Part shown: in pieces, positions 52,360 through 60,524 of the stretch | Layout of the letters: each line of letters begins with the position of its first letter | Position numbering within the stretch: the first letter of the stretch is position 1 | NCBI GenBank assembly: GCA_040751985.1 | Contig: JBFMFU010000093.1 | Span: 109,067 to 173,066 of the forward strand | Length of the DNA: 64,000 bases | Source: Desulfoferula sp040751985 | Lineage (GTDB): Bacteria; Desulfobacterota; Desulfarculia; Desulfarculales; Desulfarculaceae | Reading direction: 5' to 3' | Made by a program: the position numbers and the translations under genes | The notes under the pieces: model-generated | Database searches by the model: none | What the model saw: only the letters and a program-made list of their open reading frames with translations | What the model was told of the DNA's origin: nothing

Positions 52360-53844
52360 GTGACCAAGAACCCGGAGCGAAGCAAGGCTGCGGCAGCCGC
52401 CTGGCGTCCGTCGGTGTTGGTGCTGGACGACGAGTGGGCCACCCTGGAGCCCATGGCCCAGTCCCTGGCCGACGGCTACCGGGTGCAGGTGGCGAGCCGG
52501 CCCCAGGAGGCCATGCAGGCCATGGCTCGGCGCAACTTCGATGTGCTCATCACCGACCTGCGCATGCCGGGCACCGACGGCCTGACCCTGATCAGCCAGC
52601 TCAAGGAGCGCTATCCCGACACCCAATACATCCTGATGACCGCCTTCTCCGACATCGAGGTGGCGGTCAGCGCCATCCGCCTGGGCGTGGCCGACTATCT
52701 GCGCAAGCCTTTCACCATGGCCGAGGTGCGCCACGCCCTGGAGCGCTGCCTGGAGCGGCAGAACCTGAGGCGCGAGGTGGCCAGCCTGCGCGCCGGCCAG
52801 CCCCTGACCCTGGAGGGGATCATCGCCCTGGACCAAAGCATGAAGGAGGTCTGCCGCCTGGCCGAGACCGTGGCCGGCACCGACGTGACCCTGCTTATTT
52901 CGGGCGAGACCGGCACTGGCAAGGGCCTGCTGGCCCGGGCCATCCACAACCAAAGCCCCCGCCGGCAAAAGCCCTTCGTGGAGATAAACTGCGCGGCCAT
53001 CCCGGCCAACCTGATCGAGAGCGAGATGTTCGGCTACGAGCGCGGCGCCTTCACCGGGGCGGTGGCCCGCAAGATCGGGCGGGTGGAGGCGGCCAGCCAG
53101 GGCACCCTGCTGCTGGACGAGGTGGGCGAGATGCCCCTGGACATGCAAGCCAAGATGCTCCACTTCCTGCAGGGGTTCACCTTCGAGCGGGTGGGCGGCA
53201 CGCGCCAGCTCAGCGCCGACGTGCGGGTGATCGCGGCCAGCAACCGCGACCTGGGCCAGGCGGTGAAGCAGGGCCTGTTCCGCGAGGACCTGTTCTACCG
53301 CCTGCACGTGATCCAACTTAACCTACCGGCCCTGCGCGAGCGACGCCAGGACATCCTGCCCCTGTCCGACTACTTCCTGGAGCGCTTCGCGGCCAAGTAT
53401 AATAAGCCCCTGGACGGATTCACCCCCTGGGCCCAGGGCCAGATGCTCTCGCACCCCTGGCCGGGCAACGTGCGCGAGATGGAAAACGCCATCGAGCGGG
53501 CGGTGATTCTCTGCCAGGGCAGCCGGGTGGACCGCCTGGAGTTAGCGCCAGTACCCTCCTCCCCGGCCGCACCATTACCCCGGCAGGCGGCTGGGCCGGC
53601 GCCGCCCCGGCCCAGCCAATCCCTGGCCGACTACCTGGCCCAGTGCGAGAAGCTCTACCTGGAGAGCCAATTGAGTAGCTACCGGGGCCGGGTCAATCAG
53701 ACCGCCCGGGCCGCGGGCGTCAACCCCAAGACGCTGTATCTTAAGATGACCCGCCACGGCCTGCGCAAGGAAGAGTTCCGCCGCAGCAACCGGGCCAAGG
53801 CCGGCAAGCAAAACTCTCGCGGCGAGGGTGGCAGCGTGTCATAA
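52360..53844 (+). CDS. Sigma-54-dependent two-component response regulator, NtrC family
   Basis: A 494-residue activator with three domains. Receiver: acidic pair Asp23/Asp24, phospho-acceptor Asp66 (ITDLRMP), Lys116 (LRKPF). AAA+ domain: Walker A GETGTGKG (182-189), sigma-54-contacting GAFTGA (229-234), Walker B TLLLDEVGEMP. A Pro-rich linker precedes a C-terminal Fis-type helix-turn-helix (VNQTARAAGVNPKTLYLKM, about 448-466). Phosphorylation would license it to open sigma-54 promoters. No sensor kinase is adjacent, so it is an orphan. The start is GTG with GAGAGG upstream; the frame extends 44 codons further without family resemblance. Confidence 0.93.
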   Translation: MTKNPERSKAAAAAWRPSVLVLDDEWATLEPMAQSLADGYRVQVASRPQEAMQAMARRNFDVLITDLRMPGTDGLTLISQLKERYPDTQYILMTAFSDIEVAVSAIRLGVADYLRKPFTMAEVRHALERCLERQNLRREVASLRAGQPLTLEGIIALDQSMKEVCRLAETVAGTDVTLLISGETGTGKGLLARAIHNQSPRRQKPFVEINCAAIPANLIESEMFGYERGAFTGAVARKIGRVEAASQGTLLLDEVGEMPLDMQAKMLHFLQGFTFERVGGTRQLSADVRVIAASNRDLGQAVKQGLFREDLFYRLHVIQLNLPALRERRQDILPLSDYFLERFAAKYNKPLDGFTPWAQGQMLSHPWPGNVREMENAIERAVILCQGSRVDRLELAPVPSSPAAPLPRQAAGPAPPRPSQSLADYLAQCEKLYLESQLSSYRGRVNQTARAAGVNPKTLYLKMTRHGLRKEEFRRSNRAKAGKQNSRGEGGSVS

Positions 53845-53896
53845 TAAAAAAGTAGCAATTAACTAACCGTCATTGAAACGCCCGAGAGAAGATGAC

Positions 53897-54295
53897 ATGT
53901 CCAGAAAAATAATCGCCTTGGCAATCTGTTTGGCCCTGGCCCTGGCCCTGGTGGGCGCGGGATGCGGCATGCAGTCCTCCACCTACGAAGGGGCGGGGGT
54001 CGGCGGCGCTGCTGGCGCCGTGGCCGGCGCTTTGCTGGACTCCAACGCCTGGCGGGGCGGAGTCATTGGCGGCGCCCTGGGCGCCTTGGCCGGCGGCGCC
54101 ATCACCTATATAGCCACCCACGCCTCCCGGCAGGCGGCCCAAGCCAACCGGCCGGTGGCCTACACCAAGAACGACGGCACCGAGCGCGTGACCGCGATCC
54201 CGGTGGCCACCCGCGGCAACTGCAAGGTCGTCAAGGAACGCTACTACAAGAACGGCCAGATGTACAAGGAAGTGGAGCGCGAGGTCTGCGACTAA
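53897..54295 (+). CDS. Glycine-zipper lipoprotein
   Basis: A 132-residue protein with a signal peptide (IIALAICLALALALVGAGC, lipobox-like Cys at about residue 24; position -3 is Gly rather than the usual Leu). The alternating-Gly stretch GVGGAAGAVAGALL and GGVIGGALGALAGGAITYIA (residues about 33-72) is typical of glycine-zipper outer-membrane lipoproteins of the YMGG/17-kDa-antigen type. The C-terminal domain has one pair of Cys (GNCKVVKERYY, REVCD). It may insert in or span a membrane as an oligomer. ATG 53897 is preferred over an in-frame TTG at 53873. Function unknown. Confidence 0.75.
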   Translation: MSRKIIALAICLALALALVGAGCGMQSSTYEGAGVGGAAGAVAGALLDSNAWRGGVIGGALGALAGGAITYIATHASRQAAQANRPVAYTKNDGTERVTAIPVATRGNCKVVKERYYKNGQMYKEVEREVCD

Positions 54296-54390
54296 CCGCT
54301 GGCCTTAGCCGCCAGCCGCAGTCTCCGGCCGGGGCGTCTCCGCTCCGGCCGCTGCTGTGATAACCTGCCAAACCTCTGACGGATCGGCGG

Positions 54391-55539
54391 ATGACTGAAG
54401 GCAAAGAAAAGATGCTGGCCGTGTTCGGCGGCGACGCGGTGCACGGCGGCGACGTTTGGGGCTGGTCCCGGGTCCTGGGCCGGCCGGTGCGCGACATCCT
54501 GGACCTGTCGGCCTCGCTCAACCCCCTGGGCCCACCGTCGGGCCTGAACGAGGCGGTGCAGGCGGCCATGGAGCACGTCTGCCACTACCCCGACCGCCTG
54601 TGCTATGACCTGCGCCACGCCATTGCGGACAAGCTGGGGGCGGACGCCGCCTGCGTGCTGCCCGGCAACGGCTCCACGGCCCTGATCCGCATGATCACCC
54701 GGGTGCTGGACCTGCAGCAGATCATGCTGCTGGCCCCGGCCTTCGGCGAGTTCGGTCGCTCCCTGGCCCTGGCCGGCCGCCACTTCCACTACCTGATCAT
54801 GCGCGAGCGCAACTCCTTCGCGCCGGTGGACGATGACCTGGAGCGCATCTGGGAGGAGCAGCCCTCGGCGGTGATCCTGTGCAACCCGGTAAGCCCCACC
54901 GGCCAGCTGGTGGCCCCGGAGGTGCTGGACAAGCTCTTGGCCAAGGCCCACCGCCGCCGGGTCTGGGTGGTGGTGGACGAGGCCTTCATCGACTTCGCGC
55001 CCCCCGAGGCCCGGGCCTGGGCCCTGCCCCGGGTGCAGGAGTACCCGCACCTGGTGGTGCTGCGCTCCCTGACCAAGTTCTACTGCATAGCCGGACTGCG
55101 CCTGGGCTATGCCCTGGCCCACGCCGACACCTTGGGCGATCTGGCGCCCATGGGCCAGCCCTGGTCGGTGAACACCCTGGCCCAGGCCGCGGGCGTGTAC
55201 TGCCTGACCCAGACTGAGTACGAAAAAGAGAGCCGCAGCAAGGTGAGCGAGTGGCGCCAGCAGCAGGCCGCGGCCCTTAGCGAGCTGGGCCTGATGGTGC
55301 TGCCCAGCCAGGTCAACTACATGCTCTGCCGCCTGCCGGCCGGGGGCCCCATTGCCGCGCAGGTGACTGAGGCCTGCGCCCAGCAGGGGGTGCTGGTGCG
55401 CGACGCTTCTTCTTTCGTGGGCTGCGACGACTATCATCTGCGGGTGGCCGTGGCCGCGCCGGCGGATCAGGCGCGCCTGCTGACGGCTCTCAAGCAGGCC
55501 CTGGCCACCGCCGGCCCCGGCCAGAGGAGTGAACCATGA
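54391..55539 (+). CDS. cobD: Threonine-phosphate decarboxylase / histidinol-phosphate aminotransferase-like PLP enzyme
   Basis: A 382-residue fold-type I PLP enzyme. The N-terminal HGGDVWGWSRVLG followed by ILDLSASLNPLGPP is the CobD pattern (H-G-G near the start, then D-x-S-x-x-x-N-P-L-G). The PLP Lys is Lys229 in SLTKFYCIAGLRLGY. CobD makes (R)-1-amino-2-propanol phosphate for the cobalamin nucleotide loop; it is closely related to HisC, and the distinction rests on the N-terminal motif. Its stop overlaps the MTH1187-family gene by 4 nt. No other cob/cbi genes lie nearby, except a possible link to the BchDI-type chelatase. Confidence 0.82.
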   Translation: MTEGKEKMLAVFGGDAVHGGDVWGWSRVLGRPVRDILDLSASLNPLGPPSGLNEAVQAAMEHVCHYPDRLCYDLRHAIADKLGADAACVLPGNGSTALIRMITRVLDLQQIMLLAPAFGEFGRSLALAGRHFHYLIMRERNSFAPVDDDLERIWEEQPSAVILCNPVSPTGQLVAPEVLDKLLAKAHRRRVWVVVDEAFIDFAPPEARAWALPRVQEYPHLVVLRSLTKFYCIAGLRLGYALAHADTLGDLAPMGQPWSVNTLAQAAGVYCLTQTEYEKESRSKVSEWRQQQAAALSELGLMVLPSQVNYMLCRLPAGGPIAAQVTEACAQQGVLVRDASSFVGCDDYHLRVAVAAPADQARLLTALKQALATAGPGQRSEP

Positions 55540-55826
55540 TCGCACAGCTCTCGGTGTATCCGGTGGGCACGGGCAGCACCAGCCTGAGCCAGTATGTCAA
55601 GCAGGGAGTGAAGGTGATCCGGGAGTCGGGCTACACCTACGAGGTGGGCGGCATGTCCACCAGCGTGGAGGTGCCGGACCTGGACGCCCTGTTCGCCCTG
55701 GTCAAGAAGGTCCACGCCGCCCATCTGGCCGCGGGCGCCCAGCGCATCGTCATCGACCTGAAAGTGGACGACCGCCGGGACAAGGCGGCCAGCATATCCC
55801 AGAAAAAGCGCTCGGTACTTAGCTAA
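55536..55826 (+). CDS. MTH1187 family thiamine-binding protein
   Basis: A 96-residue ferredoxin-like-fold protein of the MTH1187/YkoF-like group. Typical features are the first strand IAQLSVYPVGTG and the ligand-region segment YTYEVGGMSTSVEVP. The family is annotated as thiamine-binding from YkoF homology; physiological role unclear. The ATG overlaps the cobD stop (ATGA). A GC-rich hairpin (55835-55855) lies just beyond its stop and reaches into the convergent gene's last codons. Confidence 0.87.
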   Translation: MIAQLSVYPVGTGSTSLSQYVKQGVKVIRESGYTYEVGGMSTSVEVPDLDALFALVKKVHAAHLAAGAQRIVIDLKVDDRRDKAASISQKKRSVLS

Positions 55827-55830
55827 GGTT

Positions 55831-57318
55831 TTATCGCCCCGGCCCGGCCGGGGCGCTTGGCTGTAGGCGGAACACGCTGTAGATCTCGTTGGACCAGACC
55901 GGCCGCAGACGGGGGTCGCGGCCGGCGGCGGCAATGGCCGCCTGGTCCTCCAGCCGGCGCAGGATCAGCCAGTTCAGGCCCGGCCGGTCCATGCGGGCCT
56001 GGTTCGCGGCCAGGCTATCGTTCCAGTAGTACTTGTCGCCAATGCGGTCGCTGAACAGGGCCAACACCCGGGGATAGGCGTACAGGTAATGGTCCTGGGG
56101 GCCCAGGTTATGCTGCACCCAGGCGTAGAGAGCCTTGTCCGGCGGCCGCTCAACCACGTCGCCGGAGTAGCTCCACAGCAAGGCCGTGTTGCCCAGGTTC
56201 AGGGCCAAGCCGGCCAGCAGCACCGTGCGCAGCAGGGTCTGGGGCAAAAAGCGCCGCAGCCGCGAGTTCTGGCCGAAGAAGGCCAGCAGCCCCTGGGCCA
56301 AGTAGATGACCAGCAGCCCCGCCACCGGCGCGTAGAAGCGCGGTCCCTCGTTAAAGGGCCAGAGCAGGATCATCACCATATACAGCACCACGAAGGCGCA
56401 GACCAGGCCCCACTCCCGCCAGGGTAGGCCCCTCTTCAACCAACCCCAGGCCGCCAGGCAGATCAGGCCCAGGCCGGCTGCGGCCTCCACGCCCGCCAGC
56501 ACCCACTGGCCGCCGCGAAAGAGCGGAAAAAAGAAGCCCAGCACCTTGGCCAGCTTAGCCGGCAGCATGCGCGCCAAGCGAAGGGCCCAGAAGACCGGAT
56601 CGTGGAACAGGCTCAGGTACTCGCTGGCCGAGGCAGCCCACAGCTTGATTATTAGCAGGGTGGCCGCGCCCACCAGGGCGGTGAGCAGGGCCGCGGCCCA
56701 GGCCCGCCGGCGCAGGGCCAGGTAAAGCACGGCCGCGCCCACCAGGGCCACGCCCGCGGTGCGCACCAGCAGGCTGGCCGCGGTGAAGGCCAGGGCCAGG
56801 GCCAGCCAGCCGGCCCGGCGGCCGTCGGCGTAATTCAGGAAGGCCCAGATGGCGCCGATGACCAGCAGGGTGAAGGGCACGTCGGAGAGCACGTTCTGCT
56901 TGAAGACGAAGAACCAGGGCGCAAAGAGCATGAACAGGAACACCCACAGGGCGTTCTCGCCCCCCAGCCGGCGGCGGGCGATCAGGGCCAGCAGCCAGGC
57001 GGTCAGGGGCCAGAGCAGCACCACCGGCAGCTTGAGCCACACCAGGTTCGGCCCGGCCGTTTGCAGGACCGGCGCGATGAGCAGGGGGAAGCCGGGGGGG
57101 TAGCTCTGGGCCTGCACGCCGGGCATGAACACGCCGGTGTTGTAGCTGCGGCCGGCCAGGATGTTCTGGGCAATGATGATGTAGTGCGCGAAGTCGCCGC
57201 CAGGCGGATGGCCGGGCTTGAGGGTGGTCAGGTTCAGGGCCAGGAACAGGAGCACGGCCAGGCTCACGATCCAGGGCCCGGCCCGTCGCAGCCAGCGCGG
57301 TTGCGCCTCGCCGCTCAT
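55831..57318 (-). CDS. GT39/ArnT-like membrane glycosyltransferase
   Basis: A 495-residue protein with roughly ten transmembrane helices. The first periplasmic loop contains GGDFAHYIIIAQNILAG, where the acidic residue is the catalytic position of the GT-C (GT39/ArnT/PMT) superfamily; FPLLIAPVLQTAG follows. These enzymes transfer sugars from polyprenyl-phosphate donors to lipids or proteins in the periplasm. Acceptor and donor unknown. It is the last gene of a dsbA-like, lpdD, ubiX, GT39 set, 4 nt after ubiX. Confidence 0.85.
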   Translation of the reverse strand: MSGEAQPRWLRRAGPWIVSLAVLLFLALNLTTLKPGHPPGGDFAHYIIIAQNILAGRSYNTGVFMPGVQAQSYPPGFPLLIAPVLQTAGPNLVWLKLPVVLLWPLTAWLLALIARRRLGGENALWVFLFMLFAPWFFVFKQNVLSDVPFTLLVIGAIWAFLNYADGRRAGWLALALAFTAASLLVRTAGVALVGAAVLYLALRRRAWAAALLTALVGAATLLIIKLWAASASEYLSLFHDPVFWALRLARMLPAKLAKVLGFFFPLFRGGQWVLAGVEAAAGLGLICLAAWGWLKRGLPWREWGLVCAFVVLYMVMILLWPFNEGPRFYAPVAGLLVIYLAQGLLAFFGQNSRLRRFLPQTLLRTVLLAGLALNLGNTALLWSYSGDVVERPPDKALYAWVQHNLGPQDHYLYAYPRVLALFSDRIGDKYYWNDSLAANQARMDRPGLNWLILRRLEDQAAIAAAGRDPRLRPVWSNEIYSVFRLQPSAPAGPGR

Positions 57319-57322
57319 GGCC

Positions 57323-57886
57323 TCAGGCGCCGGCCCAGCGCCGGTAGAGGTCGTGCTCCAGGCCCAGGGCGTCCAGGGCCTTGCCCACGCTCTGGCGCAG
57401 AATGTCCTCTATGCTGCGGGGCCGGTGGTAGAAGGCCGGCACCGGCGGCAGGATCACCGCGCCCAGGTCCGCGGCCTGGGCCATCAGGCGCAAATGGCCC
57501 TTGTGCAGGGGTGTCTCGCGCACCATCAGCACCAGAGGCCGGCGCTCCTTGAGGGTCACGTCCGCGGCCCGCACCAGCAGGTCAGCGTCATAGGAGTTGG
57601 CCACCGCCGACAGCGTCTTGATGGAGCAAGGGGCGATGATCATGCCCTGGGTGCGGAAGGAGCCCGAGGCCGGCGGCGCGGCCAGGTTCTCGGGCTCGTA
57701 GGCCGCCTGGGCCAGGGCCTGCACCTGGGCTGGGTCGTATTCGGTCTCCAGGGCCAGGTTGCGCTCGGCGGCCCGGCTCATGATCAGGTGCGCCGGCTGC
57801 TCAAGCTCCCGCAGCACCTTGAGCAGCTCCACGCCGTAGATCACCCCGCTGGCCCCGGTTATGCCCACCAACAGCGGCAAGCCCAT
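57323..57886 (-). CDS. ubiX: Flavin prenyltransferase
   Basis: A 187-residue flavodoxin-like enzyme that prenylates FMN to make prFMN, the cofactor of UbiD-type decarboxylases. Family segments: VGITGASGVIYGVELL at the N-terminus, the middle TQGMIIAPCSIKTLSAVANSYDADLL, and PLVLMVRETPLHKGHLRLM with Arg/Glu prenyl-phosphate contacts. Length is normal. Its start directly abuts the stop of the lpdD-like gene. No ubiD is in the window, so the prFMN user is elsewhere. Confidence 0.95.
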   Translation of the reverse strand: MGLPLLVGITGASGVIYGVELLKVLRELEQPAHLIMSRAAERNLALETEYDPAQVQALAQAAYEPENLAAPPASGSFRTQGMIIAPCSIKTLSAVANSYDADLLVRAADVTLKERRPLVLMVRETPLHKGHLRLMAQAADLGAVILPPVPAFYHRPRSIEDILRQSVGKALDALGLEHDLYRRWAGA

Positions 57887-58291
57887 CTACTTCTCCCTCT
57901 GCTGCAAGAGCCGCTGACGCAACTGGTCCACCAGCTCCCGGCTTATCTGCTTCACCTGGCTGATGCCCTGGGCGTCCAGGCTGTCCCAGTGACAGCCGGC
58001 GGTCACCACCGCCCGGCAGTTCAGGGCCGCGGCCAGGGCCTCGGCCGCCTCCTGGGCCAGGCGGTCCTCCTTGTGCCCCACGTAGGTGAACACCGAGGCC
58101 GTGGCACTGGTCGCCTGGGGGTCGGCCAGGGAGGGCCGCGGCGTGGCCATGGCCACCGCCCCGATGTGCGGCGCCTCCCCGCCCCAGATGCACACCAGCA
58201 GATCCGCGCCCACCCAGCGCGCCTCGGCGGCTAGGGCGTAGCCGCCGCGGTCTATCTCCACGCTGGCCCCTGTCAGGCCCTGCCCCGCCAT
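57887..58291 (-). CDS. lpdD: LpdD-like prenylated-flavin chaperone
   Basis: A 134-residue protein similar to the LpdD subunit of gallate decarboxylase, now regarded as a chaperone handling prenylated FMN for UbiD-type enzymes. The segments GGEAPHIGAVAMATPRPSL, SVFTYVGHKED and VTAGCHWDSLD are the conserved core. It sits immediately upstream of ubiX with no gap, which supports a role in prFMN delivery. Family assignment is from memory of the conserved core; the precise activity in this organism is inferred. Confidence 0.82.
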   Translation of the reverse strand: MAGQGLTGASVEIDRGGYALAAEARWVGADLLVCIWGGEAPHIGAVAMATPRPSLADPQATSATASVFTYVGHKEDRLAQEAAEALAAALNCRAVVTAGCHWDSLDAQGISQVKQISRELVDQLRQRLLQQREK

Positions 58292-58319
58292 GTCCCCGTC
58301 ACCGGCCGCGCCTGGCGGA

Positions 58320-59111
58320 TCACTTGCCGGCCTTCTTCATTTTTTGCCAGGCGGCCAGTATCTCCTCGAAGGCCGAAACCGGCGCTGCCCCGCGCACCGT
58401 CACCCCGGCCACCATGTAAGAAGGAGTGCCGTCCAGGTTGAAGCCGGCCGCCTCGTCCAGGTCCTGCTGCACTCGCTGGGCCAGGGCCGGGTCAGCCAGG
58501 TCCTTGGCCAGGCGGGCCTTGTCCAAGCCCAGGCCAACGGCGATCTGCTGCGCTGCAGCCAGCCCCTGCTTCTGCAGACGGCGCTGCTCCTGGAACACGC
58601 GGTAGTAGAATTGCCAGGCCTTGTCCGGGCTCTGGCGGCCGATGGCCTCGAAATAAACAGCTATGCGCTGGCCCAACTCCGAGGCCGGGTTGTGCTTGAG
58701 CAGCACCTTGAACTTGTCCGGGTGTTTTTTCAGCAGCTGGGCCACGTTTTCGGCGCCTATGGCGCAGGAGGAGCAGAGGAAGTCGGAGTACTCCACGATG
58801 GCCAACTGCGCATCCGGCCGCCCGTGCCAGGGCCGGCCCGGCTCCAGCTTGGGCAGCGCGGGGCTGCGCAGTCCCTGGTCAATGGACTGCAGCCAGCGCT
58901 GGTGCTGCTTTATGCGCTCGCCCTCGGCCACCAGGTCGTAGAGGGCCACCTTGTTCTGGGCCAGCACGTCCAAGAGCAGCTTTGGATTTTGCTTGAGCAG
59001 GGCCTGCAGCTGCTCGCGGGTTATCTCCGCCTTTTTTTCCGGAGCCGGGCCCTGGCAGGCGGCCAGGATCAGGGGCAAAAACAGGATCATGGGTAAAAAA
59101 CGTTTGAGCAT
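58320..59111 (-). CDS. DsbA-family thioredoxin-fold lipoprotein
   Basis: A 263-residue protein with a lipoprotein signal (FLPLILAAC, Cys19), an N-terminal helical region (about 28-80) and a DsbA-like thioredoxin domain with active site Cys113-Ser-Ser-Cys116 (SDFLCSSCAIGAENV) and cis-Pro loop GTPSYMVAG. Predicted membrane-tethered periplasmic thiol oxidoreductase or disulfide carrier. The CSSC dipeptide differs from DsbA CPHC, so redox potential cannot be guessed. First gene of the set with lpdD, ubiX and the GT39 gene; a functional link with those is not obvious. Confidence 0.88.
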   Translation of the reverse strand: MLKRFLPMILFLPLILAACQGPAPEKKAEITREQLQALLKQNPKLLLDVLAQNKVALYDLVAEGERIKQHQRWLQSIDQGLRSPALPKLEPGRPWHGRPDAQLAIVEYSDFLCSSCAIGAENVAQLLKKHPDKFKVLLKHNPASELGQRIAVYFEAIGRQSPDKAWQFYYRVFQEQRRLQKQGLAAAQQIAVGLGLDKARLAKDLADPALAQRVQQDLDEAAGFNLDGTPSYMVAGVTVRGAAPVSAFEEILAAWQKMKKAGK

Positions 59112-59216
59112 GTTGCACCCGAACCGGGGACGGCCCCGGCCTCAGCAGTAGTAGTTGAGGTTTCTCCTAGGGGAAGCTTGACACAACCGGCGCCCCGGCA
59201 CAACCATTTGGGCCGT

Positions 59217-60338
59217 TCAGGCCCTGGCGCCGGCCGCCGGCGGGGGGGCCGGCTCGCTGACGACCCGGTTGCGTCCGGCGCGCTTGGCCGCGTACAGGGC
59301 CTGGTCCGCCCGGTGCAGCACGTCGTCCAGCGGCTCCTTGTGGCGGCAGTCGGTGACGCCGATGGAAACCGTGGTGTGCAGTCCGTCGGCGATGCCCCTG
59401 AAGTCGATGGCCTCCACCGCGCGGTGCAGGCGCTCGGCCGCCGGCAGCGCGGCCGGCAGGGCGGTGTTGGCCAGCACGGCCAAGAACTCCTCACCCCCGA
59501 AGCGCGCGAAGTAGTCTATCTCGCGCAGAGTGCCTTTTATCTCGCTGGCCACGGTCTGCAGCACCAGGTCGCCCGCGTGGTGGCCGTAGCGGTCGTTGAC
59601 CCGCTTGAAGCGGTCCAGGTCCAAGAAGCAGACCACGAAGCTGTAGCCGCCGCGGTCCACCAGGGCCTTCTGCCCTTGCAGTATACGCATGATCTGCCGC
59701 CGGTTCCAGACCCCGGTCAGTTCGTCAGTGATGGCCAGCTTCTCTATCCTGCCCAGGGCCTGGGCCAGCTCCTTGTTCTGCCGGCTGGCAGTGGCGCGCA
59801 GGTTGCTCAGGTCTGTGCCCAACACGGACACGATGCCCATGGCCAGGCCGAACACCACCCACTGGATGATTTCCAGGCGCAGGTCCAGGATCGTGACCTG
59901 GAAATAACCCCAGCTGAATATCACCAGGCCGTAGGAAGCCAAGGCCAAGCCGGTGATGAAAAGAAACTGGCGCAGGCGCAGCCGGAAGGCGCCAAAGACC
60001 ACCACCACCAGGTAATACATCAGGAGCATCATGCGCACCGGCGGCGCGAAAAAGATTATGGTCATTTCATACAAGGTGGCCCAGCTCATTTGAAGCAGGG
60101 TGAAGCTGGGGTCCTTAAAGCGCAGGTTCAGGCCCGTGATGATGAGCAGGGGGAAAACCAGGTGCCCCAGCCAAAAGGCCCCGAACAAGCCCAGGAATTG
60201 CTGCGGGGTGAGCCACAGGAGGCGCCAGCGCAGCAGGAGCCAGGCGATGAAGGTGTGGATAGCGTAGCCGACTAAGGCGTAGACGGTGCGCTTGAGGCGC
60301 AGAATTTGCTTGGGGTCTTGGAGAGTGCTGCAAATCAA
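59217..60338 (-). CDS. Membrane-bound diguanylate cyclase (GGDEF domain)
   Basis: A 373-residue protein with about six N-terminal hydrophobic helices (residues 15-190), forming a sensor region without a recognised ligand-binding motif, a short coiled linker (about 195-210), and a GGDEF domain. The active-site loop is GGEEF (RFGGEEFLAVL), and an inhibitory I-site RxxD (REID) lies five residues before it. It should therefore be an active, product-inhibited cyclic di-GMP synthase. The start is TTG preceded by GGAGAG. Divergent from ilvA across an AT-rich gap of 186 bp. Confidence 0.92.
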   Translation of the reverse strand: MICSTLQDPKQILRLKRTVYALVGYAIHTFIAWLLLRWRLLWLTPQQFLGLFGAFWLGHLVFPLLIITGLNLRFKDPSFTLLQMSWATLYEMTIIFFAPPVRMMLLMYYLVVVVFGAFRLRLRQFLFITGLALASYGLVIFSWGYFQVTILDLRLEIIQWVVFGLAMGIVSVLGTDLSNLRATASRQNKELAQALGRIEKLAITDELTGVWNRRQIMRILQGQKALVDRGGYSFVVCFLDLDRFKRVNDRYGHHAGDLVLQTVASEIKGTLREIDYFARFGGEEFLAVLANTALPAALPAAERLHRAVEAIDFRGIADGLHTTVSIGVTDCRHKEPLDDVLHRADQALYAAKRAGRNRVVSEPAPPPAAGARA

Positions 60339-60524
60339 TAAACTCTCTCCCCAGGGAAACGATTAGGTCAAATTTTACGCGTGCCCGAAACTAGAAATCT
60401 ACTAATATCAGGACATTTAGTGCAATTGCTTTGCCTAGCAAATTTAATGCGCCTCGGCGCAGTCACAAATCCCTTGTCTCGGCCGCGGGCAGTGTCCATC
60501 ATTGAAAGCTAAGGGAGAAGGCCG

